From positions 28,396,001 through 28,460,000 of the forward strand of contig OZ038526.1 of NCBI GenBank assembly GCA_964036665.1: a stretch of 64,000 nucleotides of DNA, in the 5' to 3' direction. The stretch comes from Gordius sp. MW1. Its lineage: Eukaryota; Nematomorpha; Gordioida; Gordea; Gordiidae. Of the stretch, positions 1 to 10,307 are shown in pieces. A model generated the notes under the pieces. The model saw only the letters and a list, made by a program, of their open reading frames with translations. It ran no database searches and was not told the origin of the DNA. Position numbers and translations under genes: made by a program. Every line of letters starts with the position of its first letter. Within the stretch, counting starts at the first letter, position 1.

Positions 1-2244
1 ACGTGTAGATGTAGATATCCATACGCGCGTTTTCATTGGTCAATTATAATCTTTTGTTCAGAACATAACATATGATGTGGTTTTTTTCTCGTTTCTAAAA
101 TTATCCATAATTATTATATATTCGCGCGATTCTAGGAGAATGGGAGAATAAATTCTTTTTATCACATAATAATAAATAAAAGTTAAGGTAAGAAAATATA
201 TACAAGAGTTAATAAACATAAATCATAATAAACTTTTATCATAATTAATCCAAATTGATATAATCATGTTTTTGGTTATTACAGTGGTGTCAGAAAAAAT
301 GGATACATTTGAATTTAATAAGCTTTAAATATGAAAAGATAATGTTTATTGTGTTTATTTATTTTATTTTTGGTTGGTGTAATGTTAATCCAGAAATATT
401 AGGATTAAAATATAATGAATGCAACGATTTAGATTGCTATTTTAACATTCATTTTTGGGTATTAAGAAGGGTGTGGCAATATTTTTAATTTTTAAATACG
501 ATGAGTATGGCAGTATTTTGAAACTTTATAAATTAGTGCTTAAGTCCCAATAGAATCGCGCGAAGGTAATCATTTTTTATAATGCATGTTTTATTCCTTC
601 AAATTTTTTCGCTTTTGCTTTTTTCGCATGGAATTTATTTAATATTTTTTAAATATGATTGACGCGCATGTGACCGTCAATCGCTATCCGTCATTGTCCT
701 TGATTGATCAGCTGGTATCTGACAGTACGAAATAGAGCGCCGAGAGTATGTAATTCCGGTGCTGTAGAACGCTATTGCAGTTCTGGAAAATTCTGTCGGT
801 ACCTGCTGGTGGACAAGATGACGCGGTGGTATTTAACGTTTATTATTTAACGTGTAGAACGAGGTTTCGGATATGCATGAGCGCACGTATACCCAGAAGC
901 GAATTAATTAGTTTTTCGACGTTAATCGTCGGTACACTTTTGGGTGTGGCGCCTACGGGTGCGACGTCTACGGACGTGTTTAAATAATTCGGAGGCTTAT
1001 TGCCTGTTATGACCTGTTTTTTTGGCTTTATGCCCTATCACCTTTATATTAGGTTTGATGAGGTCGAGTTTTCTGGGTGGGCAAATTGCCCGTGCGCATG
1101 ATTGATTAATTTGTTGGAGTTAATTACCTCGCATGTGCGAAGGGAAGTTAATACCATCGTTGTCAGGTCCAAGGTTACCGTTATGGAGTTCATAGCTCCC
1201 AGGTGATTATGGTAGGCGGAGTTGCATTTATGCGAGGTACGCCTGATGACAGTTTTTTTACACTTAGTGATGTCGCTGGTGCCTATGTCGGCGCCGATAG
1301 CTGATATGTGGTATAGCGACGTCACCTATAATTTACCGGAGATATCGTACGCTTTGGTCGAGAGGCTAGCGGCTCTTATAGAGGAGCGGCCTGGACGACT
1401 TAGAGTGACGAAGATGTTTCTGTCTTGCTCGTATGGGGGAAAATCAAAGAAACAATTGGGGTGAAGTATCCTATCCCGAACCCAACGACGCTCAGATGCT
1501 CTGGCCAAAACGCTCTCCCCCTAGCAAGCTTGAAGGGTATGGTGCGTTTGCGTTTCAATTTTTACGGTCAACGACGAAATTAAATCGAGAAGACCAATCA
1601 AGACCGAACAGGAAAACGATCCTGGTAATGTTCAATACAAATCGAGGTCAACAACTCAAATTCGACGACAGGGCTTAGAAGTTAACGATCAGGTCGGTGG
1701 AGGTTATCGTGAAGGGTATGGTGTTGTAGTCGCTGACTACATTATGAGTAGAAAGCACAGCTGCGCTTGCAAGAGAGTACGGGAAATGTATGCTCTTTGT
1801 GGAGAATGTTGTATCATGGCACACTCACACAAAACCCCCCCCCCCCCCTCATCTTAGTTTGCATATTTATTAAAGTCTGTATACGCGTAGTCCCTCTCCC
1901 CCTCCCCATTGCTTTACGCATTTTAACTCCGATCTATATATAGACGCGTAGATATACATCACGTGTAGATGTAGATATCCATACGCGCGTTTTCATTGGT
2001 CAATTATAATCTTTTGTTCAGAACATAACATATGATGTGGTTTTTTTCTCGTTTCTAAAATTATCCATAATTATTATATATTCGCGCGATTCTAGGAGAA
2101 TGGGAGAATAAATTCTTTTTATCACATAATAATAAATAAAAGTTAAGGTAAGAAAATATATACAAGAGTTAATAAACATAAATCATAATAAACTTTTATC
2201 ATAATTAATCCAGATTGATATAATCATGTTTTTTGGTTATTACA
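1..2244 (+). mobile_element. LTR retroelement without recognisable genes, 5' end cut by window
   Basis: Bases 1-283 and 1961-2244 are nearly identical direct repeats (one extra T in the second), so they are the same part of two LTRs. Right after the first repeat, TGGTGTCAGAA (285-295) looks like a tRNA primer-binding site. The second LTR probably starts at 1807 (TGTTGTATC), just after a purine-rich stretch, and ends ...TTATTACA at 2244, giving a TG...CA LTR of about 438 bp; the window then opens inside the 5' LTR. The 1.5-kb interior has no gag or pol similarity I can see, only short unconvincing frames. It is therefore best called a non-autonomous LTR element. The 5' target duplication lies outside the window and cannot be checked. 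Confidence 0.75.
1807..2244 (+). repeat. 3' LTR
   Basis: The start at 1807 is inferred from the TG...CA rule and the purine-rich sequence before it. The part from 1961 on is proven by the second copy at 1-283. A C-tract sits at about 1836-1849. Target duplication cannot be tested. Confidence 0.6.
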
Positions 2245-2394
2245 CTTTTGGACCTTGAAGTCAAAAAGCAGAATAAACCAGCTGTCATAGCTGTACTTGA
2301 AGAAACACTGAACAAAAGATCTGACAAGGGCAGAGAAAAATTATCTAAAAAAATAATATTGGAATGCTTAACCTTTATATCAGATGATGAATAA
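2245..2394 (+). CDS. 3'-terminal coding exon of an unidentified gene
   Basis: Directly after the LTR an open frame runs from 2245 to TAA at 2392-2394, about 49 codons. It is rich in Lys, Glu and Leu and looks like real helical protein: it reads LEVKKQNKPAVIAVLEETL and a little further RSDKGREKLSKK, then ends in SDDE. Codon use and composition differ from the retroelement. A likely polyadenylation signal AATAAA lies about 30-45 bases downstream. The frame is already open where the LTR ends, so either the element inserted into the exon or an acceptor (AG at 2259-2260) starts it just inside. I do not recognise the family. This is likely the C-terminus of a small conserved cytosolic or structural protein whose other exons lie to the left of the window. 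Confidence 0.5.
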   Translation, partial: LLDLEVKKQNKPAVIAVLEETLNKRSDKGREKLSKKIILECLTFISDDE

Positions 2395-3210
2395 AAATTT
2401 TATTATATTTGTATCATATATATGTACAGAGTCAATAAAATAAATATGGGTTGAAAAGTGGAGGATATTGCATTACATGTTTTAATCAAAATATAATGTA
2501 TAGTTGATATTCCTATCTTATGTGAATAGCTTATTGATGGATAAGAACTTCCACAGGCCAAATATCTAAATTAAGATGTGTTAAAAAATTTAAAATGCTT
2601 ACCTGATAGTTATCATCAATTTTTCTTCGGGTGAAATGGAATATGCATAGTTTGTTCTCTGTGATTTTATCTTGGTAGTTATTTTTTCTAATATATAATA
2701 AAATGTTTCCTAAAAACTATAGAAAACTAATTCATTATTATACCTTGCTCATCCTAAAATAATTGAAGAATTTCACTGGAGAGTTCAATAATTTAGGAAA
2801 AGTAGTGTGATATTCACTCTCTTTCATCCTATTTACATTGATCTTATTTACATTTCTTTTTTTCATAGCATAATATAAATATAAGTATTTTAACGAAAGG
2901 TGTGAAACCATGTTAAGTTATAAGCGAATCAAGCGAATTAAATCGCACGCATTATGAACAACGATCGCGTGCGAATTGCTTAAACAATTTCGCGAAAAAA
3001 ATTCGCTTCGCTTTTTTTCGCTTCGCGTGTCATCACGAACGCGGGGTAACGTTGTACGAGTATTATCTCACTCCCTGCTTAAGTGCCCCTTCCCACCCTC
3101 CATAGGCATTCTCGCCCCTTCCCACCTCTCTCGCCCATAAATTGCATAGTAAATATGCTACGTTTATAGCGTAAAATAGATGAGTTTCGTTCCCCCTTCC
3201 CTCGTGCACC
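2395..3210. other. AT-rich intergenic DNA with old repeat fragments
   Basis: No gene seen. 2920-3060 holds a short GC-richer patch with repeated GCGAA/TTCGC words. 3095-3205 matches the 3' part of the composite repeat found at about 5347-5480 (the same AAATTGCATAG word and C-rich tail), so it is a third, partial copy. Confidence 0.5.
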
Positions 3211-5582
3211 TAGAGGCCTGCACGGGTCACCCGAAACCCGATCCGACCGACCCGAGGTCGGGTCGGGTTCGGGTTAAAAATTTTAGAATGCTTTCGGGTC
3301 GGGTCGGGTTGAATTTATAGCGGGTCAAAGGATATAAATTTTACATTACAAAATGAACGAAACGTATTTGTTAAATTAATGCTATTATCTATAATTTTTG
3401 TAAAGCAATATCGAATTGTATAACTAATTATAAACATTTATTTATATAATCAATTTCCTTTTCTATTTTTTTAATTTGGAGGCAAATTTAAATTTAAAGC
3501 TGAATCACGAAGGGTAAAATATTAACAAATGAATATTTATTACTGTTTATATTCTATAGAGTTAATTTTAAATTTAACTACATAAAGATATGATCAAATA
3601 TTCAATTTAAAGTTGAATCACGATTATTAACAAATGATTATTTATTATTGTATATAGTCTATCTATAGAGTAAATCATAAATTTAACTACATAAAGATAT
3701 ACATAAAGATATAACATAATATTCATGAATCAACAAAAAAGTAAGTTTTATTTATTATTAAGTTGATCTAAAATTTTATACTTATTAATTGCTATGCAAT
3801 TTATGGGCTCGTTTTTTGGTGTCCGTCCGTCCGTCGTCCGTTACCCTCCCTATCTATTTGCATTGGGTATATTAGGTTATCGCTTTTTAAAATTAATGCA
3901 TGAGAAAGAGGTGCCCCACCCCTCATCTCTATCTCCCTCGCTGTGTTATTTTTTAAATTAATGCATAAGAGGTGCCCCACCCCCATCTCTATCTCCCTCG
4001 GTGTGTTATATATAAGATTTGTTAAATTATCTATATGCAATTTAACTAGTTATATAATAAACATAAATAAAAGTTGTTTACTTTTAATTGCTATGCAATT
4101 TAACTAGTTTTTGTTATATAATAAACATAGATAAAAGTTGTTTACCTTTAATGCTATGCAATTTAACTAGTTATATAATAAACATAAATAAAAGTTGTTT
4201 ACTTTTTAATTGCTATGCAATTTAACTAGTTTTGGGGTTAGAATCCCGGAGTTTTTTTGACTTTTATGATTGTTCTTGTTACTATCATTGATAATAAGAA
4301 TTTTTGGCCGTCCGCTGGCTGCTGACCAATGAAAAAAATGACCATTGGCCAAAATGTGAATCCGAGTTTATTTTTTCGTTTTTTTTTGACTATTATGATT
4401 GTTCCTGTTTCTACCATTGCTATTATGACTTTTTGGCCGTCCGCTGGCTGCTGACCAATGTTATATAATAAACATAAATAAAAGTTGTTTACTTTTAATT
4501 GCTATGCAATTTAACTAGTTTTTGGGTTAGAATCCCGGAGTTTTTTTTGACTCTTATGATTGTTCTTGTTACTATCATTGATAATAAGACTTTTTGGCCG
4601 TCCGTTGGCTGCTGACCAATGAAAAAAATGACCATTGGCCAAAATGTGAATCCGAGTTTATTTTTTCGTTTTTTTTGACTATTATGATTGTTTGTTACTA
4701 CCATTGCTATTATGACTTTTTGGCCGTCCGCTGGCTCCTGACCGATGGAAAAAATGACCATTGGCCACAATGTGAATCGAAATTATTTTTTTCTGACTAT
4801 TATGATTGTTCCTGTTCCTACCATTGCTATTATGACTTTTTGGCCGTCCGCTGGCTGCTGACCAATGGAATAAAATAACCATTGGCCAAAATGTGATTCG
4901 AAAATTTTTTTTTCGTTTTTTTTACTCTTATGAATTTATATCCACTTTTACCGTGTGCTGGCTGCTGACCAATGGAAAAAAATGACCATTGGCCAAAGTG
5001 AGCATCAAAATTTTTTTTTTCCGTTTTTTTGGCTATCATTGACTTATAGAGTATCTGTTGGTACTGACCAATAGAGAAAAAGTGACCATTGGCCAAATTT
5101 TTGATTTTTTTAATTAAAAATTGTTCAAATTCAACAAAAAATTTCTCCCAACAATTCTGCAAATTCTTAACATTGTGTTGTTTTATAATATAATGTTTGT
5201 TAGACCCATAATCACTAAAGGCCATAAAAACTAATGTAATACGCAACTAGATGCAAACACTAAATCTAACCCTAACCCTTGCCTATATTACATTTTGCCT
5301 ATAATGGAAAATTTGTATAAATAATTAATTAATCATTAGGCATTTAATACCCCCCTATAGGCATTCTCGCCCCTTCCCACCTTTCTCGCCCATAAATTGC
5401 ATAGCAAATATGATACATTTATACGAAGTACAGATGAGTCGTCCTCCCTTCCCTTCCCTTCTCCCCCTTCCCACGAGGGCCGAAGGCCCGAGTTTTTATT
5501 AACGCTTTCGGGTCGGGTCGGGTTTGGGTTAAAAATTTAAAAACGCTTTCGGGTTGAAAAAAAGTGATTTTGCAGGCCTCTA
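3211..5582 (+). mobile_element. hAT-like element with GC-rich ends, host of the composite repeat
   Basis: The left end reads TAGAGGCCTGCACGGG and the right end TTGCAGGCCTCTA, inverted copies of each other and the same termini as the complete hAT element at 10308-11402. Just inside both ends are repeats of GGGTCGGG with GGGTTAAAAATTT, the family's GC-rich subterminal arrays. The interior is mostly occupied by the composite repeat at 3785-5502. The flanks share only GTGCAC and TGCACGT, not a clean 8-bp duplication, so the two ends may belong to different copies. No transposase sequence is visible. Confidence 0.5.
3785..5502 (+). repeat. Composite repeat, copy 1 (tandem-unit, non-coding)
   Basis: Nearly identical over about 1.7 kb to 34155-35923. 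It starts TTAATTGCTATGCAATTTAT and carries the inverted word CATAAATTGCATAGCAAAT near its 3' end (about 5390), so terminal or subterminal inverted repeats are likely. Inside are two tandem arrays: units of about 65 bp containing GCTATGCAATTTAACTAGTT (4030-4240), and units of about 120-130 bp containing CCGTCCGCTGGCTGCTGACC and ATGACCATTGGCC (4240-5090). A telomere-like CTAACCCTAACCC lies at about 5266-5278. The open frames in it are products of the tandem units and not genes. Transposition type unknown. Confidence 0.8.
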
Positions 5583-5799
5583 TGCACGTCCCCCCCCCCA
5601 CTCATTTTTCTTCCCCCCCCCCCTTTCCCTTCCCCCCCCCCCTCTCCGCTCCCCCGCCCCTGGTTTTTATATACATTTGCATATTAATAAAGTGAATCAA
5701 TTGTCTTATAACTATAAATGTGTGTGTCTACGTCTACATATAATATTAATTTGATATCAAAGCCTAATGGTTAGCAAATTATAAATATATAAAAGACAA
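5583..5799. other. C-tract-rich spacer
   Basis: Runs of 8-11 C occur at 5590-5655, followed by AT-rich sequence. No gene or conserved repeat seen. Confidence 0.5.
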
Positions 5800-6432
5800 C
5801 AGGCGCGTAGCCAGGATTTTCTCAAGGGGGGGGGGAGGGGAAAGGTGCCAAAAAAAATTTTAAAATCATTTTAATCAAAAATAAAAATTAAACAATCATA
5901 AAGTCGGGCTCGTTGCTGGGTTTACTCTGCCATGGGACCGGGCAGATAACCGTCGTAAATTAAGATTTTCAAATATACCTGGGCGGGCACCATAACAATG
6001 AGATTTTTCTATAGTTTACTATTTTTTGTCACTTTTATTTATAATAATTCTAGAATTAAATCCGAGCCTGCATTTAAAATCGTCATTTTGGGTCCGGCAG
6101 TTAGGAGAGCATTAGTGAATTGGGAAATTAAAGGGTTTGGGCAGGCCCTGACGAACAATTTAATTATTAAACCATGATTTGTTCTAACAGAAAAATTTAG
6201 ACAAATATGATAAATGATAAAATATTAATTCTGTGTATAGAATAAGAAACATTATAATAAATAATTGTATATATTATATTAATTTTACAGATTTATATGT
6301 GTCTTAAAATCATTTATGCAACTAAACTATATATCTCTACCAATTTAATTTAATTATTAATCAAAAAAAAAATTCACATTTTTGCCAAGGGGAGAGAATT
6401 TTGCGTCCCCCCCCCCCTTCTGTATGCCTATG
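5800..6432 (+). mobile_element. hAT-type non-autonomous element, 633 bp, 8-bp TSD
   Basis: The left end is CAGGCGCGTAGCCAGG followed by a G tract; the right end is a C tract followed by CTGTATGCCTATG. The element is flanked by a perfect 8-bp direct repeat AAAGACAA (5792-5799 and 6433-6440), the duplication size made by hAT transposases. The ends belong to the very common GCGTAGC(T/C)AGG family of this window. The interior is AT-rich with no transposase frame. Confidence 0.75.
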
Positions 6433-6645
6433 AAAGACAATTAAGTATGAGGTTGAGAATAATTTTAGGCTTATGATACATGAGAAATGAAAATAGTTAA
6501 AAAAATTAATATGACTGTTGTGTCTGAATGTTGGGACTGAAAGTATTTAGTTTATTGACGGTTTAACTGCTTATCGCGTGGGCGTCTAACTGTATATGCC
6601 GTAGTCCAAGTAAATGTTGATAAGGGAGGGTAAAGGGGATAGGGA

Positions 6646-6812
6646 CATGGGCGTACGCGGGGGGGGGGCAGCCGCCCCCCCCCTAATTTACAAAAAAAAA
6701 AATTCAATACAAAAACATTGAAAAATTAAAAAAATTTATGTTTTGCCCCCCTCTAAATGAACTTTTAAACGTTTTGCCCCCCCCCCTAATTCAAAACCTG
6801 GGTACGCCCATG
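6646..6812 (+). mobile_element. hAT-type MITE, 167 bp, 8-bp TSD
   Basis: The ends CATGGGCGTACGC and GGGTACGCCCATG are inverted repeats, each followed inward by G or C runs. The element is flanked by a perfect 8-bp repeat GATAGGGA (6638-6645 and 6813-6820). The interior is A/T-rich and non-coding. Confidence 0.85.
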
Positions 6813-7739
6813 GATAGGGAGACCATCTTAGGGGGCGATTAGATATATCAGACGTTTTATAGATAAGAATTAGATATTTTATTATGTATATCCGAATGAA
6901 TGAATGAATCAATACAATTGTGTATATATCTCACTATTCGTTACAAAAAAAATGCATAAACGTACATATTACTATTTGATACAAAAAGCGTAAATGTACA
7001 TCTTATATATAAAAATGAAACTATGTGTGTATGTATGTGTGTATGTATGGCGCCACCAATTTTGGAGAACTACCGGACCGATTTGGCTCAAAATTTCACA
7101 GTTTATTCCCCACACTCCGGAGCGTGGTTTAAGATATGTTCCAGCCAAATTGGTCCAGTAGTTTTCGAGATATTGGGTTTTATGCGTTTTGACGTTGTAT
7201 CGCACGTCAATCAAACGCCCTGCCCTCATCACGTACTGCTGCGTATCTTATCTATCTATCTATCGTGTTTTTTCCGTCATTCAGAGGGGGGGGGGCGACT
7301 TATTGATAAAATAAATGTAGAAGCAATGCAAAATAAAATTAAAGTCATACATTTAATTAAATTTATATTAAAATAAGTCGTAGTTAGATGGTAAGATAGG
7401 GCAAAAAAATTATATTCAGATGTATTTAAATATTTAATAAAAACTTTCCAATGTAAAAAAACCCTTACAAATTAATAATTTTTTTTATTTAGCCCCTCCC
7501 TAATTCAACTTTTATTTTAACCGTTCCCCCCCCCCCCCCCCCCCCCCCTAATTCAAAACCTAGTTATGCCCTACGCCCATGTTTTTGAGAATAAAAAAAT
7601 TAAACTCCCCCTTTCCTTAGGGGTAGGGTAGGGCATAACTAGGTTTTGAATTAACCCCCCCCCCCCTCCCCGATTAAAAAAGAGTATATTTTTAAATATT
7701 AAACATTTTGTTTAAAATTCATAATTTAGATTTTTTAAA

Positions 7740-7895
7740 TAAAATACTTAGCATTTTAATAAAAAAAACTTAGCATATCAAAATAAAAACTTAGCAATTT
7801 AATAATATAAACTTAGCATTCAAAAATAAAATACTTAGCATATCCTTTAAAATACTTAGCATAAATTACTTAGCAATTTGTAATTATTTACTTAG
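7740..7895 (+). repeat. Degenerate tandem repeat with ACTTAGCAT unit
   Basis: The word ACTTAGCA recurs about eight times, spaced mostly 15-25 bases apart by A/T-rich linkers such as TTTAATAAAA. It looks like an imperfect minisatellite inside the Helitron candidate. Confidence 0.7.
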
Positions 7896-8065
7896 CAGTT
7901 AAATAACACCCTTTTTTAATTTTGTTTTTTCGAACAATATATTTTTAATGGAAAATTGTTTATTAGATTACACACAAGTTCATATTATACTTATTGTTTT
8001 CATTGAAATTATTCCCAGTGTTAGCGCCGGTGCTATAGGAGTAGCGCATTTAAGTGCTATCGGCT

Positions 8066-8345
8066 ATAGCACATAGCACCTCAAACTCCCATCTCCTATA
8101 GCACATAGCACCTCAAACCTCCCATCTCCTATAGCACATAGCACCTCAAACTCCCATCTCCTATAGCACATAGCACCTCAAACTCCCATCTCCTATAGCA
8201 CATAGCACCTCATACCTCCCATCTCCTATAGCATAGCACATAGCACCTCAAACTCCTATCTCCTATAGCTTATAGCACCTCAAACCTCCCATCTCCTATA
8301 GCTTATAGCACCTCAAACCTCCCATCTCCTATAGCTTATAGCACT
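8066..8345 (+). repeat. Minisatellite, about 32-36 bp unit
   Basis: About eight tandem units of CTCCCATCTCCTATAGC followed by ACATAGCACCTCAAA, with variant units reading TTATAGC. Units abut with no unique spacers, so this is a tandem repeat and not a CRISPR array. Confidence 0.9.
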
Positions 8346-8519
8346 CAAAGTGACTATGTGCTATAGCTTTAGCTCCTTAAAAACGCTATTTCCCCATCAC
8401 AGTCTGATATGCAGTAGGCATGTGTTGCGGAAAATGAAAACTTTTTGCGCACTATCAAAGCCATTTTTTGCTTCAATTATTATTATTATTATAGGACGGT
8501 CGTGTCCCCCCCTCCTGCG

Positions 8520-8832
8520 GGCCAATGTTACACGATCCAAATTCTTGTACTTTATAAGCGATCTGACATTCCATTTTCTTATTCGATCCAAAGAAAGTAA
8601 TTATGTATCTTGAACCTAAAATGACCTAACCCTAACCCTACAAAACCTGCCCTTGCGAGACCGAAATCACAATATGAAAACGTGAGTAAGAAATTATGTT
8701 TATTTCTTACGATTTGTGTTTTTCTGAATGCGAAAAACACAAATCGGCGCTTCGTATTTTTTGGATCGAATAAGAAAATGGAATGTCAGATCGCTTATAC
8801 AGTACAAGAATTTGGATCGTGTAACATTGGTC
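8520..8832 (+). mobile_element. Mutator-like MITE, 313 bp, 9-bp TSD, telomere-like core
   Basis: It has inverted termini of about 75 bp beginning GGCCAATGTTACACGATCC, and is flanked by a perfect 9-bp duplication CCTCCTGCG (8511-8519, 8833-8841). The core carries CCTAACCCTAACCCTA (about 8626-8641) and an internal hairpin with arms CGATTTGTGTTTTTC / GAAAAACACAAATCG (about 8709-8745). A second copy of the same family sits at 54934-55252. Nine-base duplications with long inverted repeats are the mark of Mutator-like transposases. No coding sequence. Confidence 0.9.
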
Positions 8833-9139
8833 CCTCCTGCGTGGCTAAATAAATTAAAAAATCTAATTTTGTAATTTTTTGCACGTTAAACAAGGAGAAA
8901 AATGAAAATACTTTTAACAAAGTGCCAATAAATGTTGATATATCCATGGGCGTAGCTAGGTTTTGAATTAGGGGAGGGGGCAGATTAAAAAAAAAGGTCT
9001 TGACTACCACCCAACAATTTTCCTGAGAGCAAAAAAAAAGGTCTCGACTATCCAAAAATTTTCATGCAACCGTAATTTAAATTTTATATTACCAAAACAA
9101 TTTTTTTTTAAACAAATAATAGTTTATTCTAATAATCAC

Positions 9140-9262
9140 ATGGGTAAAATACATTGGTAAATAAAATATTAAAAAGAAAACGCGTTAAAATCTAATTGGA
9201 TGGCATTGATCCGTGTATGGAAATCGTGTTAGATTTGACGATTTCCATAGTGATCTTTTATT
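9140..9262 (-). repeat. Interspersed repeat, inverted copy of 17120-17252
   Basis: The reverse complement of 9140-9262 matches 17120-17252 nearly base for base (shared words ATCCGTGTATGG and ACGCGTTAAAA on one strand). It contains a small palindrome TGGAAATCGT...ACGATTTCCA. Probably a short MITE; ends not defined. Confidence 0.7.
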
Positions 9263-9536
9263 TTTGTGTAAATTCGCCAATAAGCATCTGTATTGGAGTT
9301 AAGTTCAAATAGGGGGGGGGGGGGCAGCCGCGCCCCCTGCCCCCGCCTGCCTGGCTAATTAGGGGGTGGGGCAAAACATAATTTTTTTTTAATTTTTAAG
9401 GGTTTTTGTATTGAAATCCTCGGCTGCCCCCCCCCCCCCTAATTTGCGAAACCAAATTTTTTTCAATTTCCTCCCCTCTAATTGAACTTTTAAACGTTTT
9501 GCCCCCCCCCCTAATCCAAAACCTGGTTACGCCCAT

Positions 9537-9862
9537 GATTATAGGTAAATTTGACTTAAAAAAATTTGCTTCATGAAAATTTAAATTCGAACATTATTGA
9601 GGTAAAATTTTGTGTTTTTAACCACCCTTAAAGATATCAATTATTTGTTATTTTTCGTTAAATAACCTATATGCGTATCCGTATTCGCCTTTTGTTTATA
9701 TTTTATCATAAAGGCCAGGCGCGATATATTTTTTTGATTATAGGTAAATTTGACTTAAAAAAAATTTGCTTCATGAAAATTTAAATTCGAACATTATTGA
9801 GGTAAAATTTTGTGTTTTTAACCACCCTTAAAAATATCAATTATTTGTTATTTTTCGTTTAG
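9537..9862 (+). repeat. Direct duplication, about 125 bp copies 199 bp apart
   Basis: 9537-9660 and 9736-9861 are almost identical (both start GATTATAGGTAAATTTGACT and contain CGAACATTATTGAGG). The first follows a G/C-tract MITE end (GTTACGCCCATG). Confidence 0.8.
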
Positions 9863-9971
9863 TTGAGTTTTTAAATTTTTTTTTGGTAGTTTTAAATTTT
9901 CTTATTTAAATTTTTTAATTTTTTTTAAAATATTTTTAATATGGCAAAACAACGTTTGCCGGGTCAGCTAG

Positions 9972-10307
9972 TTTTATATAAACAAAAAGTTTATCATAAT
10001 AAATATTGCTTGGAGTGGTTACGGATCTCTACAGTGATCGTGAAGATGTGGGCCATATTTACGTTTGAATTTTTATTTCGGAATATTCAACAATTATAAT
10101 ATTTGGTATGGTATATGTTGGTTTATTTAGGAATACTTTACAAATATAGTATTTGGGGTTCAAGAAAAAATTATAATAATGTGTGTGTATGTGTGTTTGG
10201 GAATAATATTTGGTTATTTTTTTATTTATTTTTAACTTATATGAGTTTTTTATGAGTTTTTATTTCTACCGAAGTACACGCAATAGTGCGCCTCTCTGGT
10301 TCATATG
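9972..10307. other. AT-rich spacer
   Basis: No gene or named repeat seen. It ends in the 8-bp target duplication TTCATATG (10300-10307) of the next element. Confidence 0.4.

Larger units (their letters stand above)
7001..9971 (+). mobile_element. Candidate Helitron with nested insertions
   Basis: The 5' side reads A then TCTTATATATAAAAATGAAA, with GTATGTGTG repeats and a segment around 7050-7190 typical of invertebrate non-autonomous Helitrons. The 3' side reads GCCGGGTCAGCTAG followed by T at 9972, matching the CTAG end and A/T insertion rule. No Rep/helicase frame is present. Between the ends lie G/C-tract MITE fragments (about 7510-7660, 8945-8990, 9300-9533), an ACTTAGCAT repeat block, a minisatellite and a Mutator-like MITE. 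The two ends could belong to separate copies. Confidence 0.5.

Noticed and set aside
4495-5246. Overlapping open frames on both strands in the composite repeat (also 34819-35633)
   Set aside because: They translate the same 120-130-bp tandem unit again and again in several frames; no start context, domain or splice signals.
5266-5280. Interstitial telomere or chromosome end
   Set aside because: Only two TTAGGG-like units, always inside mobile elements; not an array.
3203-5590. 8-bp target duplication for the 3211-5582 hAT-like element
   Set aside because: Flanks CGTGCACC and TGCACGTC share only a shifted GTGCAC; not a true duplication.
8066-8345. CRISPR-like array
   Set aside because: Units are contiguous without unique spacers and the genome is eukaryotic; it is a minisatellite.
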